Shown: positions 25,580 through 39,066 of the stretch, piece by piece | How the letters are laid out: the number at the start of each line of letters is the position of its first letter | How positions within the stretch are numbered: position 1 is the stretch's first letter | From: Streptomyces sp. NBC_00775 | GTDB taxonomy: Bacteria; Actinomycetota; Actinomycetes; Streptomycetales; Streptomycetaceae | DNA length: 64,000 bases | Reading direction: 5' to 3' | Assembly (NCBI RefSeq): GCF_036347135.1 | Contig: NZ_CP108938.1 | Coordinates: 2,852,001-2,916,000 of the forward strand | The notes under the pieces: model-generated | Databases searched by the model: none | What the model saw: the letters and a program-made list of their open reading frames with translations, nothing else | Told to the model about the DNA's origin: nothing | Position numbers and translations under genes: made by a program

Positions 25580-26322
25580 CGATCTTCCCTTGGCACGTCG
25601 TTGGCGGTCTTCGCACTGCGGCGCCCCTCTACGTAGAGGACGGCGGGAGCGGCCAGCGCGGCCACCAGTACGGGAACTCCGGCGGGCAGCACGGGCAGCA
25701 GACCGAGCCCCAGAATGACCGCGATACCCGCGACCGTGCGCTCCGTGGTGGTCTTCAGCATCGGCGCGAGCAGCGCCAGGAAGACGGCGGGTCCTGCGGC
25801 ATCCAGCCCCCACGCGTCGGTGTCGCCGATGGCTTCGGCCCCGACGGCGCCGAGCAGGGTGGTGAGGTTCCACAGCACGTAGAGGGAGAGCCCGGTGACG
25901 GTGAAACCGATGCGGACGCTGCGGCGGGTGGGCTGGGCGAGCGCGACCGCGGTGGTCTCGTCGATGACCCACTGCGCGGCGAACGGTCGCACCGCGCGCG
26001 GGAGGGCGAGCAGTTGCGACAGGCGCAGTCCGTAGAAGGCGTTGCGCACCCCGAGAAAGAAGGCGCCCGCGGCCGCCGTGAGCGGGTTGCCCCCGGCCGC
26101 GAGCGCGCCCACGAGCGCGAACTGCGAGGCGCCGGTGAACACCAGGAGGCTGAGCGCGCAGGTCTGCAGCAGCGTGAGCCCGCTGCCGGCCGAGGTCACC
26201 CCGAAGGCGAACCCGGACAGTCCGACGGCAACCCCGACCCCTAGGGCGTCCCGGACGACGGCGGCGTCGGGTTTTCCGCCTTCTTCACTGCGTATGTCTG
26301 CGAGAGCTGTCTGTTCTGCCAC
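25576..26322 (-). CDS. azlC: AzlC family branched-chain amino-acid exporter
   Basis: A 248-residue membrane protein with the AzlC signatures GLSGFAFGVTSAGSGLTLLQ, VFTGASQFALVGAL and FFLGVRNAFYGLRLSQLL, plus the AQWVIDETTAVAL segment, and about five to six transmembrane helices. With AzlD it exports branched-chain amino acids. Start GTG 26322. The gene begins inside the 3' end of the upstream AraC-type regulator gene: the two reading frames overlap by 82 bases on the same strand, implying co-transcription and control by that regulator. The overlap is longer than normal coupling. Confidence 0.87.
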   Translation of the reverse strand: MAEQTALADIRSEEGGKPDAAVVRDALGVGVAVGLSGFAFGVTSAGSGLTLLQTCALSLLVFTGASQFALVGALAAGGNPLTAAAGAFFLGVRNAFYGLRLSQLLALPRAVRPFAAQWVIDETTAVALAQPTRRSVRIGFTVTGLSLYVLWNLTTLLGAVGAEAIGDTDAWGLDAAGPAVFLALLAPMLKTTTERTVAGIAVILGLGLLPVLPAGVPVLVAALAAPAVLYVEGRRSAKTANDVPREDR

Positions 26323-27188
26323 GCCCTGGACGGTAGGAGCAGTCGACCGTCACCGTCTTGTACGTTCTTGCGCTCGCGCTGGTAGGCGCCCGGGGGCACG
26401 CCCACGATCCGGGTGAAGTGCCGATTGAGATGCGGCTGGTCGGTGAAGCCGACGGCGACGGCCGCCTCGGCGGGCGCGGAACCGGCGTCCAGGAGGCGGC
26501 GGGCCCGGCGTACGCGGGCGTCGGTCAGCCAGGTGTGGGGCGGCATGCCGTAGGTGTCCCGGAACGCGCGCAGCAGCGCGAACGGGCTCGTGCCGAGGTC
26601 GGCGGCGAGCCGCTCCAGGGAAGGGGGCTCGACCATCCGCTCCTCCAGCACGGCACGCGCGCGTGCGGCGACGCGGGCGCCCGCGGTGTGCACGGCCCGC
26701 TGCGGCAGCGCGCCTCCGTTCAGGCGCAGCAGCCGGGTCACGGCGACGCGCAGCAGAGTGTCGGCGGCGAGCGCGTTGCCCTCCTCGGCGGCCCGCAGCA
26801 CCTGGTGCACCAGGCCCGCCGCGTACGGGTCGTCGAGCACCGGACTGGTGAATCCGGGAGTGCCGCGGATGGTGGTGGTCTCCGCGGCGATCTCGGCCAC
26901 CAGCTCCGGCGACGGGTACACCGCCCCGTACCGCCAGCCCTCGGGGACGCCCGCCCGGCCCGTGTGCGGGGTGTCGGGGTTGACCAGCGCGAGGGCGCCC
27001 GGACCCGCGTACTGGTCGCCACCGCCGTGGTGGAAGACCTCGACACCGTCGGTGATGGCAGCGATGACGAAGTTCTCGTGGGTATGCCGCACGAAGATCT
27101 TTTCGACATAGCTGGCACGCAGCAGATCGACACCGGGCAGTTCCGCGTACTGCCAGTGCCGCGCCCGCTCCCGTCCCGAATCCGCCAC
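26241..27188 (-). CDS. AraC family transcriptional regulator
   Basis: A 315-residue AraC/XylS-type regulator. The N-terminal cupin sensor includes IFVRHTHENFVIAAITDGVEVFHHGGG and ALALVNPDTPHTG; the C-terminal DNA-binding domain carries two helix-turn-helices, LERLAADLGTSPFALLRAFRDTYGMPPH and APAEAAVAVGFTDQPHLNRHFTRIVGVPPGAYQ. GTG 27188 (VADSGRERARHW) is a plausible start. After the conserved domain there are about 40 extra residues that overlap azlC in another frame. It is encoded just upstream of azlCD and probably activates or represses them, which is the usual arrangement. Confidence 0.87.
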   Translation of the reverse strand: MADSGRERARHWQYAELPGVDLLRASYVEKIFVRHTHENFVIAAITDGVEVFHHGGGDQYAGPGALALVNPDTPHTGRAGVPEGWRYGAVYPSPELVAEIAAETTTIRGTPGFTSPVLDDPYAAGLVHQVLRAAEEGNALAADTLLRVAVTRLLRLNGGALPQRAVHTAGARVAARARAVLEERMVEPPSLERLAADLGTSPFALLRAFRDTYGMPPHTWLTDARVRRARRLLDAGSAPAEAAVAVGFTDQPHLNRHFTRIVGVPPGAYQRERKNVQDGDGRLLLPSRAWQNRQLSQTYAVKKAENPTPPSSGTP

Positions 27189-27265
27189 ACTGCCATTCTC
27201 CGCGACCACCACAACGACAGCCGCCCGATGACGCCGCACCGGACAGCTGCCACTGCACCCCCACC

Positions 27266-27293
27266 AGCCGCCAGCCGCCAGCCGCCAGCCGCT
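27266..27293. repeat. 7-bp tandem repeat (AGCCGCC), four copies
   Basis: Units at 27266-27272, 27273-27279, 27280-27286 and 27287-27293, the last with one mismatch. Located in the 355-base divergent region between the AraC regulator start (27188) and lhr (27544). The rest of that gap is C-rich with no gene I can support. Confidence 0.8.
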
Positions 27294-27543
27294 GCATGCA
27301 CCCCTCCCCCACCAGCCGACAGCCGCCCACCGGCGGAAGGGGCCGGTCCGGGGGTGTCCGCCCGCAGCGGCTGGCGCGTCAACACCAGCACCTCCACCAC
27401 CAAACCGATTCCGCGCCAGACCGAGGACGGATACCCTCGAACCGGCCCCGACCCACCACCCGCCGCAGGCGCCTCGACTCCTCCTGCGACCGCGTTCCCG
27501 CAGGTCAGACGGGATTGTCAGTGGCCGGGTGCAGGATGGACGC

Positions 27544-32604
<5,061 letters not shown>

Positions 32605-32730
32605 GTCCCGTACAGACGCCCGCCAAGAAGCCCCGCGCACCTTGCAACCCCGCGCCCCGCACACCCCACCTCGACGCCCCCGACAAACGCCCCGATCCGT
32701 GCCACCTCCCACCCATGTCACCCTGGACCC

Positions 32731-33573
32731 ATGCCCGAAGGAGACACCGTCTGGCAGGCCGCGAGGCGGCTGCACATCGCCCTCGCGGGCAAGGTGCTGA
32801 CCCGCTCCGACCTGAGGGTGCCCAAGTACGCCACAGCCGACCTCACCGGTCGCACGGTCCTGGATGTCACCCCGCGCGGCAAGCACCTCCTCGCCCGGAT
32901 CGAGGGCGGAGTGACCCTGCACTCGCATCTGCGGATGGACGGCTCGTGGAAGGTGTACGCGAACGGCCAGCGCTGGAGCGGCGGCCCCACGCATCAGATC
33001 CGGGCCATCCTCGGCACCGCGGACCGCACGGCCGTCGGGTACCGCCTCCCCGTACTGGAGCTGCTCCGCACCACCGACGAAGGACGAGCGGTCGGCCATC
33101 TCGGTCCCGACCTCCTGGGCCCGGGCTGGAACCCGGACAGGGCCCTGGAGAACCTCCTGCACGACCCGGCCCGCCCGCTCGGCGAGGCCCTGCTGGACCA
33201 GCGCAATCTCGCCGGCATCGGCAACGTCTACAAGAGCGAGCTGTGCTTCCTCCTGGGGGTCACTCCCTGGCTCCCCATCGGCGATGTGCCGGCCGACCGC
33301 GCCGCCCAGCTGCCCGCCCTCGCCAAGAGGCTCCTCGAGGTCAACCGCGACCGGCCCGCCCGCAGCACCACGGGCCGCCGCGACCAGAACCTCTTCGTGT
33401 ACGGCCGGACACCCCGCCCCTGTCTGCGCTGCCGCACCCCTATCCGTTCGGCGGACCAGGGCGACGGTGCCCGTGAGCGCCCCACCTACTGGTGTCCGAC
33501 GTGCCAGACGGGGCCCACGCCATCGCCGGGCGCCGCCCAGCCCCGTATGGGTCCCCGACGTACGACTAATTGA
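32731..33573 (+). CDS. Fpg/Nei family DNA glycosylase (AP lyase)
   Basis: A 280-residue bifunctional base-excision glycosylase of the Nei2/Fpg type. After Met removal the catalytic N-terminal Pro is followed by Glu (PEGDTVWQAA); the H2TH domain contains LLDQRNLAGIGNVYKSE, and the C-terminal zinc finger has CLRC and CPTC. It removes oxidised bases and cleaves the abasic site by beta/delta elimination. Placed directly after lhr, a pairing common in actinobacteria that suggests a joint repair function. The last 25 residues (PTPSPGAAQPRMGPRR) are a disordered tail. Start ATG 32731 is fixed by the catalytic MPEG. Confidence 0.93.
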   Translation: MPEGDTVWQAARRLHIALAGKVLTRSDLRVPKYATADLTGRTVLDVTPRGKHLLARIEGGVTLHSHLRMDGSWKVYANGQRWSGGPTHQIRAILGTADRTAVGYRLPVLELLRTTDEGRAVGHLGPDLLGPGWNPDRALENLLHDPARPLGEALLDQRNLAGIGNVYKSELCFLLGVTPWLPIGDVPADRAAQLPALAKRLLEVNRDRPARSTTGRRDQNLFVYGRTPRPCLRCRTPIRSADQGDGARERPTYWCPTCQTGPTPSPGAAQPRMGPRRTTN

Positions 33574-33583
33574 CGATCCGTCA
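33571..33583. promoter_or_regulatory. short palindrome between nei-type gene and SDR
   Basis: TGACG (33571-33575) and CGTCA (33579-33583) flank ATC, overlapping the nei-type stop codon and 22 bases before the SDR start. The position and a TetR-like symmetry suggest an operator for the SDR gene; unproven. Confidence 0.3.
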
Positions 33584-33605
33584 GAAACCCTCGTACCGTC
33601 CTTTC

Positions 33606-34367
33606 ATGCCCCTCACGGCGTACGACCTCACCGGACGCACCGCATTCGTCACCGGCGCCGCCAGCGGCATCGGCCGCGCCTCCGCCGTCCTGCTCGCGGA
33701 GGCGGGCGCCACCGTCCACTGCGCGGACCGCGACGCGCAGGGCCTGCACGAGACGGCGACCCTGATCAAGAGTCAGGGCGGTACCGCCCACACCCACCCG
33801 CTCGACGTCAGCGACCGTGCCCAGCTCCAGCAGGCCGTCGCGTCCTGCGAACGTCTCGACGTCATGGCGGCGGTCGCCGGGATCATGCACAGCAGCCCGG
33901 TCCTGGAGACCCGGGACGAGGACCTCGACCGGGTGCTGAGCATCAACTTCAAGGGTGTGCTGTACGCCTGCCAGGAAGCCGCCCGCCTCATGATCGCGAA
34001 GAGCGTCCGCGGCAGCATCATCACCATGGCGTCGGGTGCGATAGACACCGGCGGACCCGGCCTGCTCTGCTACGGCGCGGCGAAGGCGGCCGTCGTGCAG
34101 CTGACGAAGACCCTGGCGACCGAGATCGGCCCGCACGGCATCCGCGTCAACGCGGTCGCGCCCGGCTGGATCCGCACCCCGATGACCGACCGCCACGGGG
34201 AGGCGCAGGCGCAGACAGAGGCGTTCATGGCGCGACTGTCACCGTTGGGCCGGGTCGGCGAACCGGAGGACATCGCCCACGCCGTACTGCACCTCGCCTC
34301 GGACGCTTCGGCGTTCACCACGGGCCAGATCCTCCGCCCCAACGGCGGCGTCGCGATGCCCTGGTAG
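33606..34367 (+). CDS. short-chain dehydrogenase/reductase (SDR)
   Basis: A 253-residue classical SDR oxidoreductase. The cofactor motif TGAASGIG is at about residues 15-22, the Asp/Arg after strand 2 (CADRD) suits NAD(H), and the catalytic set is Ser (ITMASGAI), Tyr-x-x-x-Lys (YGAAKAAV), with Asn in the NFKG segment. The C-terminus SDASAFTTGQILRPNGGVAMPW is the usual end of the family. Substrate unknown. ATG 33606 is used; a TTG at 33570 overlapping the previous stop would add 12 residues without a ribosome binding site. Confidence 0.88.
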   Translation: MPLTAYDLTGRTAFVTGAASGIGRASAVLLAEAGATVHCADRDAQGLHETATLIKSQGGTAHTHPLDVSDRAQLQQAVASCERLDVMAAVAGIMHSSPVLETRDEDLDRVLSINFKGVLYACQEAARLMIAKSVRGSIITMASGAIDTGGPGLLCYGAAKAAVVQLTKTLATEIGPHGIRVNAVAPGWIRTPMTDRHGEAQAQTEAFMARLSPLGRVGEPEDIAHAVLHLASDASAFTTGQILRPNGGVAMPW

Positions 34368-34605
34368 CCCGCTTCACCCACGCACTACCGCTCCCGCCGG
34401 CACACGCCGGCGCCCACACGCACCCACGCGCCCCACTTCGCTCCCTGCACGCCCCAAGCCCCCGCACGCCCCCGGCACACGGACGCGCCCGCCTGCCACA
34501 CCCGAGGGGGCGCTTTCCCCTCCCGGAGCGCCCAACCCTCCAGCGCTCCGCCCCCGCACACCGGCCTCGCCACACACCCCACCCCCTGAAGCGCGCCCCC
34601 ACTCC
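34368..34605. other. C-rich intergenic region
   Basis: About 240 bases with strongly more C than G on the plus strand (runs of CCCCC and repeated CGCCCC/CACGCC words). A GCCGGC...GCCGGC inverted pair at about 34396-34411 may end the SDR transcript. No gene that I can support; long minus-strand frames here are Gly/Arg-rich and look like composition artefacts. Confidence 0.4.
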
Positions 34606-34878
34606 CTACCGCACGCCCCGCGCACGCCCCCCAGCAGTCCCCCGCCGCCGCAACCACGCTTCCTGCCAGGACTCCCGCCACCGATCCGACCCCACGGCAC
34701 CCACCGCCCGGGCCTTCGGCACGCAGTGCACCGGCAACAGGCTCAGCCCCCATCCCCCGGCGGCGACCGCCCCCTCCAGCACTCCGGCATCGGGCACCAG
34801 CGCGAGCCGCAGCACGCTCCACCACCACACCGCACCGAGCGCCAGTGCAGCCCCCCAGCGCACTATTCGCCCCGCCAT
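34606..34878 (-). CDS. small conserved membrane protein, unknown function
   Basis: A 90-residue protein with one N-terminal hydrophobic helix (IVRWGAALALGAVWWWSVLRLAL), a second weaker hydrophobic stretch (GAVAAGGWGLSLLPVHCVP) and a basic C-terminus (WQEAWLRRRGTAGGR). GGAGG stands 9 bases before ATG 34878, supporting that start over a GTG three codons upstream. No family recognised with confidence. It lies between the SDR and dps genes, same strand as dps. Confidence 0.65.
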   Translation of the reverse strand: MAGRIVRWGAALALGAVWWWSVLRLALVPDAGVLEGAVAAGGWGLSLLPVHCVPKARAVGAVGSDRWRESWQEAWLRRRGTAGGRARGVR

Positions 34879-34976
34879 GGTGCCCACCTCCAGCCCGACG
34901 CTAGACCGCCGCTCTCACGCCCCGGCAGGGCGCACCAACGGCACACGGGCGCACCTCGGGCAGCACCGGCGGGCGG

Positions 34977-35447
34977 TCACCCGTTCTCCGCCTGGAACAT
35001 CCAGTGATGCTTCTCCAGGTCGGCCGTGATCCCGATGAAGATGTCCTGGCTCACCGGATCCGCGTCCCCGGTCGCCGCCACCCGCTCGCGCATCCGCGTG
35101 ATCACCGCGCCCAGCGCGTCCACGAGCGTCTTCACGGCGTCGGTGTCCTTGACCCAGCCCTCGGGCGTCGCGCCGATGCCACTGCTGACGGCCACGGTCG
35201 CGGCCCGGCCGTCCGGCGGGACACCCAGCGTCGAGGCGCGTTCCGCCACGGTGTCGGAGTGCAGTCGTGCGGTGTCCACGACCTCGTCGAGCTGGAGATG
35301 GATGGAACGGAAGCGCGGTCCCACCACGTTCCAGTGAACCTGCTTGGCCACAAGGGAGAGGTCCAGCAGGTCGACCAGGGCACCCTGCAGCGCCTCGGCC
35401 ACGGTCTTCAGGTCCGCGTCGGACAACGGGCTCTTCACGACGTACAT
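34977..35447 (-). CDS. dps: Dps family ferritin-like DNA-protection protein
   Basis: A 156-residue Dps-type ferritin. The ferroxidase ligands are visible as AKQVHWNVVGPRF (His), HLQLDEVVDTARLHSDTVAERA (Asp/Glu), in the usual positions, and the last helix ends EKHHWMFQAENG. It stores iron at the dodecamer interface and protects DNA from Fenton chemistry under stress. GGAGG directly touches the first in-frame ATG (35453), but is six bases from the ATG at 35447, so MYVVKSPLSDADL is the likely N-terminus. No DNA-binding lysine-rich tail. Upstream lie short tandem repeats. Confidence 0.92.
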   Translation of the reverse strand: MYVVKSPLSDADLKTVAEALQGALVDLLDLSLVAKQVHWNVVGPRFRSIHLQLDEVVDTARLHSDTVAERASTLGVPPDGRAATVAVSSGIGATPEGWVKDTDAVKTLVDALGAVITRMRERVAATGDADPVSQDIFIGITADLEKHHWMFQAENG

Positions 35448-35638
35448 CCGCATCCTCCGATTACGACGACTACGACGATCGATCACGACGCCTGCAACGC
35501 CTGCAGCGCCTGCAACGAACACGATGATCAAGGTGCACGACCGGCGTCCGTCCACCGGCCGGCCCCCGCCACACCCCTCCACCATGGCCGCCACACCGGA
35601 TACCGGCAAATGGACCCATAGAGGACACCCATACAACG
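35448..35638. other. dps upstream region with short tandem repeats
   Basis: Adjacent repeats precede dps: TACGACGAC-like units at about 35462-35480 and a 9-bp GCCTGCAAC-type unit present three times (35490-35498, 35499-35507 with one change, 35508-35516). No sigma-B-type GGGTAC box was found on the dps strand. No gene visible. Confidence 0.55.
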
Positions 35639-35658
35639 CAAAAACCCCGGCCGGGGCT
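35639..35658 (-). terminator. intrinsic terminator of clgR
   Basis: On the minus strand AAGCCCC-GGCC-GGGGTTTT forms a 7-bp hairpin (one G-U pair) followed by a T-tract; it begins 43 bases after the clgR stop at 35701. Canonical for the clgR transcript. Confidence 0.75.
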
Positions 35659-35700
35659 TCACACAAGCATTCTCAGCTCATGAGCGCGAACTCGTGAGCG

Positions 35701-36078
35701 TCAGGCGGCGACGACGTCGACCGCCTCGGTAGGCGCCTTGATCGTGACCCGTTCCGGTGGCACACCGGTCACCGATACGGAATTGAGCATCGGGCGACGC
35801 ACCGGTGCGGGCACCGGTTCGGTGGCCGCAGCCGACTGTGCCAGCTCCGCGAGGGCGAGCTCGTCGCTCACTTCCCGCATGAGCTCGGACATCCGTACGT
35901 CCAGCGCGTCGCAGATCGCGGAAAGCAGCTCGGAGGATGCCTCCTTCTGCCCCCGCTCCACCTCGGAGAGATAGCCGAGTGAAACTCGGGCGGACGAGGA
36001 GACTTCGCGCAGAGTACGGCCCTGGCGCTGGCGCTGCCGACGCAGCACGTCACCCAGCAGGCGACGGAGCAGAATCAT
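35701..36078 (-). CDS. clgR: Clp gene regulator ClgR
   Basis: A 125-residue XRE-type transcription activator of clpP and related protease genes. The helix-turn-helix is residues about 10-65: [18 protein letters not shown] then [20 protein letters not shown]. The C-terminus ends Asp-Val-Val-Ala-Ala, and the final AA is the degron by which ClpP proteases control ClgR in Streptomyces. ATG 36078 ([15 protein letters not shown]) has GGAGGG eight bases upstream. Placed downstream of pncC-pgsA-rimO in the arrangement shared with mycobacteria (clgR near pgsA3 and ftsK), so the chromosomal linkage supports the identification. Confidence 0.93.
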   Translation of the reverse strand: MILLRRLLGDVLRRQRQRQGRTLREVSSSARVSLGYLSEVERGQKEASSELLSAICDALDVRMSELMREVSDELALAELAQSAAATEPVPAPVRRPMLNSVSVTGVPPERVTIKAPTEAVDVVAA

Positions 36079-36187
36079 CGGTGGCTCCCTCCTCGGACCG
36101 CGTAGCCGCATCCTTCACGCCCCACCGTACCGCCTTGCGCCGCGGCCGTGCGGGGAGCGATGTCGTGTTCACTCAGGGCTGCAAACA

Positions 36188-36733
36188 TCAAAACCCCCCG
36201 TTCTGTTCCGTATCCTGTGCCCGCTCATTCCCGGTCTGTTCGCCCGCAAGCTCCTTCAGGAGCAGTGCGAGTACGCTCCGTACACTCTCCATACGGATTT
36301 CCGCCCGATCGCCGTTCAACCGCAGCGCTATGACTTTCCCGCCACCAGCGGCATGAAAAGATGCTTCGGACGGCCCGTCGACGGCCACGAAAACCGTGCC
36401 GACCGGGTGTCCGTCCTGGGGCTCGGGACCGGCGACGCCCGTGGTCGCGATCCCCCAGTCGGCACCGAGCGCCTTGCGCACACCCACCGCCATCTGGGCC
36501 GCGACCTGCGGATCCACCGCGCCGCGCTCGGCCAGCAGAGTGGCGTCGACGCCCAGCAGCTCGTGCTTGAGTTCGGTGGCGTACGCGGTCACGGAACCCC
36601 GGAAGGCCTTGGAGGCACCCGGCGTCGCGGTGATCTCCGCCGCCACCAGACCACCGGTGAGCGACTCGGCGACGGCGAGCGTCTCGCCCCTCACCGTGAG
36701 TAGTCGCAGCACTTCGGCGGCCGTGGAACTCAC
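36188..36733 (-). CDS. CinA C-terminal-domain protein (nicotinamide-nucleotide amidase PncC)
   Basis: A 181-residue PncC/CinA-C protein. Active-site and fold motifs: ETLAVAESLTGGLVAAEITATPGAS (about residues 17-41), FRGSVTAYATELKHELLGV and IATTGVAGPEPQDGHPVGTVFVAV. The family deamidates NMN to NaMN in pyridine-nucleotide recycling. The N-terminal COG1058 domain of full CinA is absent, as is normal for this gene in actinobacteria. GTG 36733 overlaps the pgsA stop (GTGA), so the genes are coupled. The last 25 residues (EQTGNERAQDTEQNGGF) are a polar tail. Confidence 0.9.
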   Translation of the reverse strand: MSSTAAEVLRLLTVRGETLAVAESLTGGLVAAEITATPGASKAFRGSVTAYATELKHELLGVDATLLAERGAVDPQVAAQMAVGVRKALGADWGIATTGVAGPEPQDGHPVGTVFVAVDGPSEASFHAAGGGKVIALRLNGDRAEIRMESVRSVLALLLKELAGEQTGNERAQDTEQNGGF

Positions 36734-37452
36734 CGCTCCGCCTCCTCGGCCGCCGCCTGCCGCTCGGCGATTCCACGCCTGCGCAGCACAATGGCCTGTC
36801 TCACATAGTCGAGCCCGGTGACGACCGTCAGGACGACCGCCACGGCCATCACCCAGAACCTCAGGGTGGCCAGCGCCCCCGTCAGCGCCAGGATGTACAT
36901 CCCGACCGCCGTGCCCTGGGCCAGCGTCTTCAGCTTGCCGCCGCGGCTCGCCGGGATGACCCCGTAACGGATCACCACGAAGCGCAGCAGGGTGATCCCG
37001 AGCTCACGCCCGAGGATCACTCCCGTCACCCACCACGGCAGATCGCCGAGCGAGGACAGACAGATCAGCGCCGCGCCCATGATCGCCTTGTCGGCGATGG
37101 GGTCGGCGATCTTCCCGAAGTCGGTGACCAGGTTGTACGTGCGCGCCAGATGGCCGTCGAAGATGTCGGTGATCATGGCGACGGCGAAGGCCGCCCAGGC
37201 CCACGCGCGCATGGCGGGGTCATACCCGCCGTCGGCCAGCATCAGCGCCACGAAGCCCGGCACGAGGACGAGCCGGATCATGGTCAGGATGTTGGCGATG
37301 TTCCAGAGGCTGGCCTGGTTGACGGCCGCAGCGCCCAGCTTCCCGGCCCGTGCCGGCTTCGAGCCCCCCGGAGCGCCGGATGCGCCGGGAGCCCCCGCCG
37401 CACCTTTCGTGCTGGGGGAGCCGCCCGCCGCGGATGCCGGGACTCCGGTCAT
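36730..37452 (-). CDS. pgsA: CDP-alcohol phosphatidyltransferase (PgsA-type)
   Basis: A 240-residue membrane enzyme; joins CDP-diacylglycerol with an alcohol, most likely glycerol-3-phosphate, to make phosphatidylglycerophosphate. The signature D-x2-DG-x2-AR-x8-G-x3-D-x3-D is complete: DIFDGHLAR then G-KIA-D-PIA-D (about residues 105-128). About six transmembrane helices. The N-terminal 45 residues are a Gly/Ala/Pro-rich cytosolic extension ([18 protein letters not shown]) absent from shorter homologues. ATG 37452 overlaps the rimO stop (ATGA). Part of the rimO-pgsA-pncC-clgR string. Confidence 0.92.
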   Translation of the reverse strand: MTGVPASAAGGSPSTKGAAGAPGASGAPGGSKPARAGKLGAAAVNQASLWNIANILTMIRLVLVPGFVALMLADGGYDPAMRAWAWAAFAVAMITDIFDGHLARTYNLVTDFGKIADPIADKAIMGAALICLSSLGDLPWWVTGVILGRELGITLLRFVVIRYGVIPASRGGKLKTLAQGTAVGMYILALTGALATLRFWVMAVAVVLTVVTGLDYVRQAIVLRRRGIAERQAAAEEAER

Positions 37453-38924
37453 CTGCCCGCCTCCTCAGTACACGGGAGCGCGCCCAGGAGCGGCTCGGCC
37501 ACCAGGTCGACACCTTCCGTGCCGACCACCTTGGCCTCGACGATACGGCCCACGGTGAGACCCTCGCTGCTCGTGAAGATCACCTGGCCGTCCGTCTCGG
37601 GCGCCTGGTGGGCGGCGCGGCCGATCGCGCCCTCCTCGTCGTCGATCGACTCGACGAGCACCTGAACGGTCTCGCCGACGCGCTCCTCGGCACGCTGCGC
37701 GACCAGTTCCTCGGCGAGCCGGGACACGCGCGCGAGGCGCTCGTCGACCACGTCCTGGTCGAGCTTGTTCTCGTACGTCGCCGCCTCGGTGCCGTCCTCG
37801 TCGGAGTACCCGAAGACGCCGATCGCGTCGAGGCGCGCGCCCGTGAGGAACCGCTCCAGCTCAGCGAGGTCGGCCTCGGTCTCGCCGGGGAAGCCCACGA
37901 TGAAGTTGGACCGCACACCGGCCTGCGGGGCCTTGGAGCGGATCGTGTCGAGCAGCTCCAGGAAGCGGTCGGTGTCGCCGAAGCGCCGCATCGAGCGCAG
38001 CACGTCGGGTGCGGAGTGCTGGAAGGACAGGTCGAAGTAGGGCGCGATGTCCGGCGTGGAGGTCAGGACGTCGATGAGTCCGGGGCGCATCTCGGCGGGC
38101 TGCAGGTAGCTGACCCGCACGCGCTCGATGCCGTCGATCTCGGCCAGCTCGGGCAGCAGGGTCTCCAGGAGGCGGATGTCGCCCAGGTCCTTGCCGTACG
38201 AGGTGTTGTTCTCGGAGACCAGCATGACCTCCTTGACGCCCTGCTCGGCGAGCCAGCGCGCCTCGTTCAGTACGTCGCTGGGGCGGCGCGAGATGAACGA
38301 GCCGCGGAAGGACGGGATGGCGCAGAAAGAGCAGCGCCGGTCGCAGCCGGAGGCGAGCTTCACCGAGGCCACCGGGGAACCGTCCAGGCGGCGGCGCAGG
38401 GGCGCGCGGGGGCCTGACTCCGGGGCCACGCCCTCCGGGAGGTCCGTGGGGGCGCCGTGGCCGGGAAGGGCCACTTCCTCGCCGGCACTCTGCCGCTCGG
38501 CCGGGCTGATCGGCAGCAGCTTGCGCCGGTCACGCGGGGTGTGGGAGGCGTGGATGCCGCCGTTCAGGATGGTCTGGAGGCGGTCGGAGATGTCGGCGTA
38601 GTCATCGAAGCCGAGCACGCCGTCGGCCTCGGGCAGCGCTTCGGCGAGCTCCTTGCCGTACCGCTCGGCCATGCAGCCCACCGCCACGACGGCCTGGGTT
38701 CTGCCATGCCCCTTGAGATCATTGGCTTCGAGGAGGGCGTCGACGGAGTCCTTCTTGGCGGCCTCGACGAAGCCACAGGTGTTGACGACGGCGACGTCCG
38801 CTTCCTCGGCGTCCTCCACGAGTTGCCAGCCGTCCGCCTCCAAGCGGCCTGCGAGCTCCTCCGAGTCCACCTCGTTACGGGCGCAGCCAAGGGTGACGAG
38901 TGCGACGGTACGGCGTTCAGGCAT
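37449..38924 (-). CDS. rimO: ribosomal protein S12 methylthiotransferase RimO
   Basis: Radical SAM enzyme that methylthiolates Asp88 of ribosomal protein S12, 491 residues. N-terminal cluster cysteines: [22 protein letters not shown]; radical SAM motif CDRRCSFC; C-terminal TRAM domain. A Pro/Gly-rich insertion between the two clusters ([20 protein letters not shown]) is specific for actinobacterial RimO. ATG 38924 starts [14 protein letters not shown]; a longer in-frame start at 38987 would cross the terminator of the rodZ-like gene. Head of the operon rimO-pgsA-pncC. MiaB, its paralogue, is encoded at 2345-3871. Confidence 0.94.
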   Translation of the reverse strand: MPERRTVALVTLGCARNEVDSEELAGRLEADGWQLVEDAEEADVAVVNTCGFVEAAKKDSVDALLEANDLKGHGRTQAVVAVGCMAERYGKELAEALPEADGVLGFDDYADISDRLQTILNGGIHASHTPRDRRKLLPISPAERQSAGEEVALPGHGAPTDLPEGVAPESGPRAPLRRRLDGSPVASVKLASGCDRRCSFCAIPSFRGSFISRRPSDVLNEARWLAEQGVKEVMLVSENNTSYGKDLGDIRLLETLLPELAEIDGIERVRVSYLQPAEMRPGLIDVLTSTPDIAPYFDLSFQHSAPDVLRSMRRFGDTDRFLELLDTIRSKAPQAGVRSNFIVGFPGETEADLAELERFLTGARLDAIGVFGYSDEDGTEAATYENKLDQDVVDERLARVSRLAEELVAQRAEERVGETVQVLVESIDDEEGAIGRAAHQAPETDGQVIFTSSEGLTVGRIVEAKVVGTEGVDLVAEPLLGALPCTEEAGR

Positions 38925-38965
38925 GGGCTCAAGACTACTTCGTCCCACAGACAGCCCACGTCGAC

Positions 38966-38991
38966 GGGGTTGGCCGATCTTGGCCAACCCC
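38966..38991 (-). terminator. hairpin terminator after the rodZ-like gene
   Basis: A perfect 10-bp stem (38966-38975 with 38982-38991) with a 6-base loop, 41 bases before the rimO start and 60 after the rodZ-like stop. It can end the rodZ transcript or act as an attenuator for rimO. Confidence 0.65.
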
Positions 38992-39012
38992 GTACCGGCA
39001 TACCCCTTCGGA

Positions 39013-39066
39013 CCGCTGTTCGGCCTGAGGCCGTTGTCCGGCCTGGGGCCGTTACCCGACCTGGGG
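39013..39066. repeat. 18-bp tandem repeat, three degenerate copies
   Basis: Units at 39013-39030, 39031-39048 and 39049-39066. Unit three contains the stop codon (39052-39054) and the final codons of the rodZ-like gene; the units are six codons long and in frame with it. Confidence 0.85.

Noticed and set aside
36238..36251. ClgR-box-like sequence upstream of clgR
   Set aside because: GTTCGCC-N5-GC matches the first half of the known box, but the GCG half is incomplete and it lies within the 3' end of pncC.
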